From Smallanthus sonchifolius (Eukaryota > Streptophyta > Magnoliopsida > Asterales > Asteraceae), in the NCBI GenBank assembly GCA_023525975.1, contig CM042018.1, positions 75,523,001-75,587,000 on the forward strand: a DNA stretch of 64,000 nt, in the 5' to 3' direction. Within the stretch, counting starts at the first letter, position 1, and each line of letters opens with the position of its first letter. Below the pieces are notes generated by a model that saw nothing but the letters and a program-made list of their open reading frames with translations, ran no database searches and was not told where the DNA came from. Position numbers and translations under genes: made by a program. This document shows, piece by piece, positions 56,620-64,000 of the stretch.

Positions 56620-58450
56620 TCCAATAAAGTGTTTGATTTAGTGTTCTTGGTCCGAGAAGTGCATTTCCTAGGTTACATGATAAACGAGATGGGCTTACAC
56701 GTTGACCCAACCAAGATTGAAGCAATAAGAAACTGGCTAACACCCAAAACCGCAACTGAAATAAGACAATTTTTGGGACTTGCCGGATATTACAGAAGGT
56801 TTATTAGAAACTTTTCAAAAATTGCCAAACGATTGACTGCTTTGACGCAGAAAGACGTGAAGTATGATTGGAATGAAAGAACTGAAGAGGCATTTCAGTT
56901 ACTCAAGCAAAAACTTTGCAGCGCACCGTTCTTAGCACTACCTAAATGAAACGACGACTTCGTAGTCTACTGCGATGCGTCACACCAAGGACTCGGTTGC
57001 GTACTGATGCAAAGAGAGAAGGTTATCTCATATGCTTCACGACAACTCAAAGTGCACGAAAATAACTACACCACCTATGACTTGGAATTGGGAGCCGTGG
57101 TTTTTGCACTCAAAATCTGGAGACACCACCTGTATGGTACCAAATGTACGATTTTCACCGACCACAAAAGTCTCCAACACATCTTTGATCAAAAGGAGTT
57201 GAACATGCGACAGCGCATATGGGTCGAATTGCTTAATGATTACGACTGCGCAATCCGTTACTATCCGGGAAAGGCAAACGTAGTTGCTGATGCCCGAAGT
57301 AGGAAAGAACAACTCAAACCATGCCGAGTGTGAGCAATAACCTTGACCATCCACACGAATCTACCTATCTAGATACGTGATGCTCAGCTCGAGGCACTCA
57401 AGGAGGAAAATTTGGAAAATGAAGGCCTACGAGGCATAGAGAAACTGTTTGAGATCTAATCCGATGATGTGCGTTACTACATGCACCGGATATGGGTACC
57501 GAACCATGGAAACTTAAGAGACTTAGTGATTGATGAGGCACATAAGTCAAGGTATTCAATTCACCCTGGTTCTAACAAAATGTACCAAGACCTCAAGATA
57601 AACTACTGGTGGCCAAACATGAAAGCCGAGATTGCCACATTTGTCAGAAAATGTCTAACATGCGCCAAGGTTAAGACGGAATACCAGAAACCATCTGGGT
57701 TACTAGAGCAGTCAGAAATTCCACAATAGAAGTGGGAACAAATTTCAATGGACTTCGTCACGAAGTTACCCAAAACCCTGAGCGGATAGAACACCATCTT
57801 GGTGATCGTTGACTGTTTAACCAAATCAACACACTTCCTTCCAATCAATGAAAATGACAAAATGGTGAAGTTGACCTGGCTTTACCTAAAGGAAGTAGTT
57901 TCAAGGCATGGAGTGCCGATCTCCATCATATCAGATAGGGATAGTCGTTTTACTTCCTGATTCTAGCAATCATTACAAGAAGCTTTGGGAACATGCTTAG
58001 ATTTTAGCACTGCCTATCACCCATAAACAGATGGTCAAAGTGAACGAACCATCCAAACACTAGAAAATCTATTAAGAGCTTGTGCGATAGATTTTTGCAA
58101 CAACTGGGATACTCACCTACCATTGGTTAAATTTTCATACAACAGCTGTTACCACACGAGTATTAAGGCAGCACCATTTGAAGCACTTTATGGAAGAAAG
58201 TGCAGATCACCACTCTATTGGGCTGAAGTCGAAGATAGTCAGCTCACTAGACCAGAGCTTGTCCACGAGACCACCGAGAAAATTTTCAAAATCTGAGATA
58301 GACTAAAATCCACTAAGATAGACAGAAAAGCTACGCTGATCAAAAGCGTAAACTAGTGGAGTTTCAAGTAGGTGACAAAGTGTTACTGAAAGTTGCGACT
58401 TGGAAAGGGGTGATCCAATTTGGCAAACGTGGGAAACCCCTGATACGATT
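56620..58450 (+). pseudogene. pol: Ty3/gypsy Pol fragment J (RT end, RNase H, integrase)
   Basis: The fragment enters at the RT thumb (HFLGYMINEMGLHVDPTKIEA, FLGLAGYYRRFI). RNase H follows (YCDASHQGLGC, TDHKSLQHIF, YPGKANVVADA). Then come a zinc-binding HHCC region (HPGSNKMY, CLTCAKVK) and the integrase core (SMDFVTKLP, ISDRDSRF, DGQSERTIQTLE). Stops occur at 56947, 57331, 57727, 57787, 57958 and beyond. The type is that of plant Ty3/gypsy elements, unrelated to the copia elements around it. Protease and the RT catalytic region are absent. Confidence 0.9.
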
Positions 58451-58509
58451 TGAGGTGCAGAGGTTTTCACCAAGGTACGCACTTTTAGCGGTAAACCCCT
58501 GATAAAATG

Positions 58510-59272
58510 TTTGATTCTTTGAGGTTCGGGTGTCACCAGATGTGGCACCAGTTTAGACATATCATCAAAATTTGTCGCATACTCCTGATGCATCATAGTT
58601 CCAGCCTCCAGACGTTGAAACTCCTCTTCTATCCTATCAAGTTCGAAAGGGGACAAAATTGTTGAAGAACCAATTCCTTGAACTTGTTCCATTTCATGTT
58701 ATCCACAGCTTGTTCCCCTCGGGCTTGCTTCACATATTCCCACCAGTCCAATGCTGTGGTTTCCAAAAAATTAGCAGCAAACTTGACTGCATGATCGCTT
58801 CTACATTCACTGAGCTTGATTACAACTTCCATCTTTGTGATCCATTGAGTAGTATCGATAACTCCCTTCTTGCCATTGAATGACTTGGGTTTGCATCCTT
58901 CAAAGGATTTGTAGTTGCATCCTTCGTGATTCTCAGTTCTCGTTACTGAGCTAGAATTGGCGTTTCCATTTGCACCTCCGGTATTGTTATTTGTTCCTCC
59001 TCCAGCATTTCCAGTACCCATTCTTCTTGAAAGGAATTCATCTAACAATCAGGGTAGTATGTTTTGTAAAGCTATAGTCACTTCACTTGCCACAGCATCC
59101 TAAAACTGGGCCTCAGATATGACCAATTCTTCTGTATGAATATCCATATGGTTATTGTTCTTGTCGTTTCATGATGGTCGTTAGTATCAGTGTTAAGTTC
59201 AGCCTGTCTTCGGTTCCTAGAAACCGGAGTACGACCTGTTCCCCTACCTCTTCCTCTTCCTCTTCCAACCAT
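58510..59272 (-). pseudogene. gag: Ty3/gypsy Gag fragment K (minus strand)
   Basis: Read on minus, it starts with a Gly-Arg repeat stretch (MVGRGRGRGR), then an Asn/Gly-rich spacer and the gypsy Gag core (FNGKKGVIDTTQWI, AANFLETTALDWWE, WNKFKELVLQQF, EYATNFDDMSKLVPHLV, IKHFIRGL). Frame changes near 59100 and 58690 and a stop break it. It ends where plus-strand pol J begins, before any zinc knuckle. Confidence 0.87.
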
Positions 59273-59516
59273 TGTTACCTATACACAGATGTATGACATG
59301 AGAATTCGTATAATCGGTTATAATCCTGAAAATCAGAAATTAAAGACATCTGGCTAAAAAGGTAATTAATATCTATTTTCTTGACATATCCTGTTATATT
59401 CATGATGATAATTAACATCTCTACTTATGTCCTGTGGCATTCCAGCTATTCTTATAGCTCTTAGTTTAAGTCTAGATACCAATCTTTCCTATTAGTATCT
59501 AATTCTCTTAAACCGC
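59273..59516 (-). other. Gag leader of gypsy element K
   Basis: 244 bp between the primer site and the Gag start, A/T-rich, with no gene or clear motif. Confidence 0.6.
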
Positions 59517-59529
59517 GGCTCTGATACCA
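59517..59529 (-). other. Primer binding site of gypsy element K
   Basis: GGCTCTGATACCA on plus is TGGTATCAGAGCC in element sense, complementary to initiator Met tRNA. It lies three bases from the LTR. Confidence 0.9.
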
Positions 59530-59532
59530 ACT

Positions 59533-61009
59533 TGTCACACCCGTAACACAGGACAGTCATCTAACCAGAGTAGTACCTCCAACAGATATGTTCCCAGGTA
59601 AGAGTGACGGGTCTAGGAGAGATTTATACACCGCTCTTTCCTTGATAGAACATTCCTTCATCAGATAACTGCATACCGGTTGAAGGTCGCCTTCTATTTA
59701 CTGTGACGTTGTTACCAAAAACACACAGCGGAAGACTTAACATCATAACTTATTTCATTTCATAACATAACGTTTGTATAGTAGGGACTGACTGGCAAAA
59801 TACAACATAAACAACTCTAGACTTATAGCTCACGAAGAATCATGCCATCCACTCAGGCCTTATGGTCACACAAGGACCTGCCCTAAGTCATCCCAATCTA
59901 AATACATATGTACATCTCCTGGAATGCCAACTACCAGCTAGGGTTCACCTGTTCTAAAAAACATTTGAAAACATTTTGGATCAGCATAACGCTGGTGAGT
60001 TCATAAACAAAATCATAATTTCGGGTATCTTTTATACAGGGATGAATGCCCCGTCTGGGTCTTATAACCATCCTCTCCAATCCATCATCCAGTAACCTCT
60101 TCTTTACGTGGGTTCTAAGTCTACAACATACATATATACAGAGACCTTCCAGCACGCTGGTCTGCTAAGGACTAGTTCTCTAAACAAGAGGATCAGTCTT
60201 GTCCCTTAGTCCCACCCCAATCATGGCCATAATAAGTACTTATTATAGGATATATGCACGTATAGTATTGAGATCTCAGATAAAAATCATTTACAAAAAT
60301 TTATAGAGCACAGTTCAGAGGAACTCACATCAAGCAGAACCTCCTTTCCAATCAGTTATAATAATGAACACCTCGACAGAACCCCAAATCATATCCGACA
60401 TTATCATAAATAACATCCCTATCTTAGTTTTATACGAACGGACCTCAAGGTGTTCAGAAGGATTACCTCGACACTATCTACGACAGTTTTGCGGACGAAT
60501 TGCGAGAAATCAGATTTTTGAGAGCAGACCAGAACTTCCGAAATCGGGCTACCAGAGCTTAGATATTTGTATTTTAAGGTGTTTGTGTGTGCCAAAGTCT
60601 AAAATCGAGTCAACTATTTATAGGCTGATTTCAGCCTCATATCGGACCGACATGTAGGGGGATATCGGTCCGACTTCCCCTTACATGATTCAGCCTTACA
60701 CGCGTCGCCCTCCTATTTGGCGTCCTTCCTTTTTGCGTCTTTCGGACCGCAATGGTTTGGGATGTCGGTCCGTCATGGTGCCTCCGGATTTCCATCGGTG
60801 AGTCATAGGACACATGTCACTAGCTCATTCATTCCTTCCTCAATACATGTCAGACCGATATGCAATGGATGCCGGTCAGATATCCGCCTCATTTTCAGAA
60901 TTTTTACTTTTAGCACTTTATGTTTGGAAAACTTTCAATTTAACCCTTGAACTTTATCTTTTGATACTTTTGGCCTTTATTTTACTCGAGAATTATCCAG
61001 GGTGTTAAA
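59533..61009 (-). repeat. 5' LTR of gypsy element K
   Basis: About 1.48 kb. On plus it starts TGTCACACCC next to the primer site. The other end near 61009 reads GGGTGTTAAA, a decayed GGGTGTTACA. The TATA box CTATAAATAG (element sense) lies at 60614-60623. The right end borders F ORF2. No coding region inside. Confidence 0.75.
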
Positions 61010-63151
61010 TTATTTGGCTGGTACTGCAGTTCCAAGACCAAGCTGAGGATCCAGTTATTTATCCTGGTTATATTATTGACAGGTATTGGGGACAGAGGAT
61101 GGGTTACGTGGGAAGATCAGACTATGCCTCCTACATGAAGAAATGGGTGCTTGATCAGTGGCGTTATTTTACACATCTCATGATCATGTGCATTTCTGCT
61201 AGGAAGGCTGGAAAGGATGCCATGGGTTATGATTTGGCATCAACAATGGTTGGGTTATCACTGAACAAGGGGTACAACTTCTCCAAATATGTCTGCAGAT
61301 CCATGGTGGATCAAATCAATGCTGCTGAGAAGTTCAGATTTCTGATGTATGCTCATTTTACCCAATTATTGATCAATCATCTCCTGCGCAATATACCTCA
61401 GATTGGATAGAGACTTCAAATGAAAAGGGTGGATAAGAGGGTGTTTGCTCAATTTATGAAGCCGGGAACTGAAGAGCCTATTCCGTGCACACACTGTTCT
61501 CCGGTCATCTAATCAATGAAGGCTACGTGGCACCTCCCGATGACCGTTGGTATAGTATTGAGTCAGAACCTGAAGCAAGTGAACATTCTGACGAACAAAA
61601 TGAAGAGATACAGGAGGAAGAAGAACAAGGTGGTTGTTCTAGTGAAGAATAAGAAGGTAATGGTGATAATGATAGTAATGGTGAAGGTGTAAAGAGTTTG
61701 ACTCCGAAAGAACATAATCTGATTCATCGAACTTGGATGATGCACGAGATCGGGCATACCCAAGGAGATTGACTAAGGGTTCCCTTCCTGAGTCGTCTTC
61801 CAAACGACAAAGAGAGGGTATTTCTGACAGTGATTACAGACCCGAGTCGGAAACTGAAGCTGCTAGGCAGCAAGAGACAGAAAGGAGGAAAAAGTCTAGG
61901 TCAGACAGGCCTTGGAAGATGGTATAAAGTGACTTGAATGCCCGTCTCCAGGGTCAGAGAAGCTCGGAAGTTCCATCTCAACTGTATCAAAGGAGGAAAC
62001 AACCCATATTTACTACTATTGTTGCTTCCACTGTCTCAGGGGGGTTCCTGAGATAGTTTCCCTTCCTTTGACTACAGCTGAAGTGTTGGTGAGTACTGTC
62101 CCCATTTGTACATAGTCTGTTAATGCCACTCCATTCACTACTAAAGCTACAACACTCCCTTTAACTATCCCTGTTACAACTATTCGTCCCATCACTCAGC
62201 CATTTGCATTTGGAGATTTTTCATAAGGATTTTACTTTGATGATATTTTTTCATCACCCCTACACGTAACTGGTGAGGCATCCACATCTAGGGATCATGA
62301 TCCTATAGATGCTCGGATTGCCTATTTAGAGACACAGGTGGCCTCCTTGTTAGAAACTGTGAGCAAGCCTAAGAGTGAGTCTGAAGCTCAGCAGATTCGG
62401 ATTAATTCTTTGGTTGATGAGACTACACATCTCCGACACCAGTGGACTGGGACCTAGGAGCAACTAAGAACCTTGCGAGAACAAGCTGAACTACAATTTA
62501 AGGTCAACGACTCCATTCTTGACAACAGGAAATCCGTGGAGGCAAGGCTTGGCCTTCAACACATAGAATACCAGAAGATGGTTACCCTTGTGGACGAGTT
62601 GTCTAATAAGCTTGCTGCTCAGGGGGAGAAGAAGAAGCCTGACACTAAAGACACTTGTCATCAGGTTGACCTAACCGGCGATGACAATGAAGACAAGGAT
62701 CCCGAAGCTGGTCCTAGCGGTAGTGAGCAACAACCTTTATCGGTTGTTCCACTATTTATTGTGCCTCAGGGGGAGTCAACTGGGGTCAGTGGTGAAGCTT
62801 CTGGAAGGTACAAAGGAAAATCGGTGGCTGATGTTTTAAAAGTGCTTTCTGATGATGTTATTTTACTACTCGAGCCTGATTATTAGGATCGATGCTCTCA
62901 ATGAAATTGAAGAAGGAGAGATAGAGTCTAATGGTGATTATTGGGGATTCGAAGATAAGGATGTAGTTGTGGAGTTTCCTAAAGGTTCGGGTGAGGGTGT
63001 ATATGAATTGGAAGACAAAGAGATCTTTGAAGCTCCGTTCTTTGAGTTTACTGAAGGTTCAGTCGAGTCTGAAGATGTTGCTGAGGCTAGTGGTGCAGCA
63101 ACCCCGACTGAAGCCTCCCCTGCCGAACCTTCACCTTCACATGTTGATACT
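61010..63151 (+). pseudogene. ORF2 of element F, missing both ends (broken)
   Basis: It is entered at LQFQDQAEDP, about 85 residues into the protein as judged against D, directly after the gypsy LTR. The N-terminal region continues (RMGYVGRSDYASY, LDQWRYFTH, YPRF equivalent) with TAG at 61408-61410 and a frame change near 61485. Then come acidic runs, a basic SSKRQRE stretch, the coiled coil (62310-62625) and acidic EEGEIESNGD. It ends within the Pro/Ser stretch. The last ~200 residues, including the WYVDP domain, and the polypurine tract are deleted up to the LTR at 63152. Confidence 0.83.
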
Positions 63152-63385
63152 TGTTGAAGCACTTTCCTATGACAACACTCTGGATAGAGTCTTAGTTTGT
63201 ATTTTCATGTATGTAATTGTCTTTGTATGTAAGAGTCTTTATGTATTAGTTTATCGAGTTGTATTTACTTTTACATATTGAATGTTGCATTTCTTTCTAA
63301 GTGTTTTGCGCACTTACATGTGCGCAGGAGAAATCTCCTACGTAGTTAGCAAGTACGCAAGAATACCTTTGCGTACTTGTTAAGT
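63152..63385 (+). repeat. 3' LTR of element F (truncated)
   Basis: It starts TGTTGAAGCACTTTCC and matches the first 230 bp of the C LTR, with three dyads from 63308. It stops at the end of the third dyad, where sequence of the opposite orientation begins. Confidence 0.83.
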
Positions 63386-63733
63386 ACGCAAAATACCTCT
63401 TTTTGCTTGTAAAAACTCTCCAAACTCACTCACAACACTAGAAATCAGGATCAATAGCTCTGATACCACTTGTAGGTCCCTCGGGTGTGGCAGATCGTCA
63501 CATGCAAGTGGGTCTACTAGTCGAACCGGGTGCGGAATGCCCGTGACTAGGTGGAGAGTCAAACTAAAAAAAGTAAAACCAACAACAAAATCACTTTAAA
63601 CGTTCTTTTCTATTATAAACACTTGAAGGTTACAGAGAGAAGTACTGAGATTACAACTTTTGTATTTGCGTTTATGCCTGCGTACTTAACTTCTGTCAAC
63701 CTATCCTACTTATACCTGACCTGATGCCGGTTG
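63386..63733 (-). mobile_element. Element M fragment: leader, primer site and partial LTR (minus)
   Basis: On plus it matches 34792-35145 of D: leader end, primer site GCTCTGATACCA (63457-63468), then LTR from TGTAGGTCCC (63471) up to GACCTGATGCC. The LTR stops just before its dyads. So only the 5' end of a C-family element remains, facing element F. Confidence 0.83.
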
Positions 63734-64000
63734 GACGGCGATGCTTGGCTAGCGATGAAGAGTTACCCGAACGCTTATGAAGACTGGCATCATGTTACGT
63801 TTTGATTTCGTTAAGTTATGTTTAGTCATGTTTACGCTTCCGTATGTTGAACAATGTAATGGTTATTAGAAGCAAAAATCACTCAAAAACTGATTTTTAT
63901 TGTGTATTTGAGTGTTTTGAGCATCAAAAGTTGGTTAGAAATAAGTTTCTGACCCTTTGGCTCATTTGCATTGATCATCAGACGGATTTTTACCATCTCC
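63734..64000 (+). mobile_element. Junction sequence and plus-strand leader of another C-family element (N)
   Basis: 63734-63862 is unassigned, with a weak Ty3-LTR look (TTACGCTTCCG). From about 63865 the sequence matches the reverse complement of 34614-34745, the gag leader of D, in plus orientation and running off the window. A gag gene is predicted just beyond the edge. Confidence 0.65.

Larger units (their letters stand above)
48212..63385 (+). mobile_element. Element F, old C-family element split by gypsy sequence
   Basis: It starts inside gag after the LTR of I and runs through pol (to 54752), spacer (to 56600), then, after the gypsy block 56620-61009, ORF2 (61010-63151) and a partial 3' LTR (63152-63385). 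Gag and Pol resemble D most closely. Stops, frameshifts, a tandem duplication and a mutated RT motif show age. Its front end and 5' LTR are missing. Confidence 0.82.

Noticed and set aside
56617..56949. Start of a gypsy protein at 56617
   Set aside because: The first codons are not gypsy-like. Homology begins around HFLGYM after an arbitrary junction.

Overview
The window is plant nuclear DNA, and essentially all 64 kb of it is nested LTR retrotransposons. I found no host gene, no rRNA, no canonical tRNA and no CRISPR array. Most elements are Ty1/copia of the Sirevirus type. They have a large Gag with two zinc knuckles, a Pol in the order protease-integrase-reverse transcriptase-RNase H, a long spacer, then an extra ORF after pol (called ORF2 here). 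They also have repeated polypurine tracts (AAGGGGGAG), an initiator-Met-tRNA primer site, and LTRs full of short dyad repeats. From memory, ORF2-like proteins are common in Asteraceae genome annotations, so a composite-family eudicot is likely; this is not proven here.

Layout. 1-754 is the 3' tail of one element copy. It ends in an LTR (755-1239) that is also the 5' LTR of a complete element B (755-14284), so the two copies form a tandem array sharing an LTR. The array sits inside the pol gene of element C (14285-21185). C sits inside the 5' LTR of element E (21186-44489). The gag of E holds the complete minus-strand element D (21923-35420), with a perfect 5-bp target duplication. E is also broken by a truncated minus-strand LTR (36102-36640) at a large internal deletion. 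44490-45980 holds degraded Ty3-like LTR pieces and one dyad array. 45985-48211 is the 3' part of element I, which lacks ORF2. 48212-63385 is the old element F, whose ORF2 is split by rearranged Ty3/gypsy sequence (pol on plus, gag and LTR on minus, 56620-61009). 63386-64000 holds fragments of further C/D-type elements in both orientations.

Two related families are present. The B family (A, B, E) carries dyads with GCGAACTT arms. The C family (C, D, F, M) carries GCGCACTT or GCGTACTT arms. Every coding region has stops or frameshifts, so no element here is intact. B and D have near-identical LTRs by eye and look youngest; E and F look oldest.

The most interesting signal is how ORF2 seems to be expressed. 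In four copies from both families, a branch-site-like motif, a pyrimidine stretch and a CAG acceptor lie 0-3 nt before the ORF2 start codon. A donor-like GT lies 450-590 nt upstream, just after a cluster of the same dyads found in the LTR; in the C family that cluster is followed by a TATA-like sequence. This suggests ORF2 is made from its own spliced mRNA, started either from an internal promoter copying LTR organisation or from the LTR.
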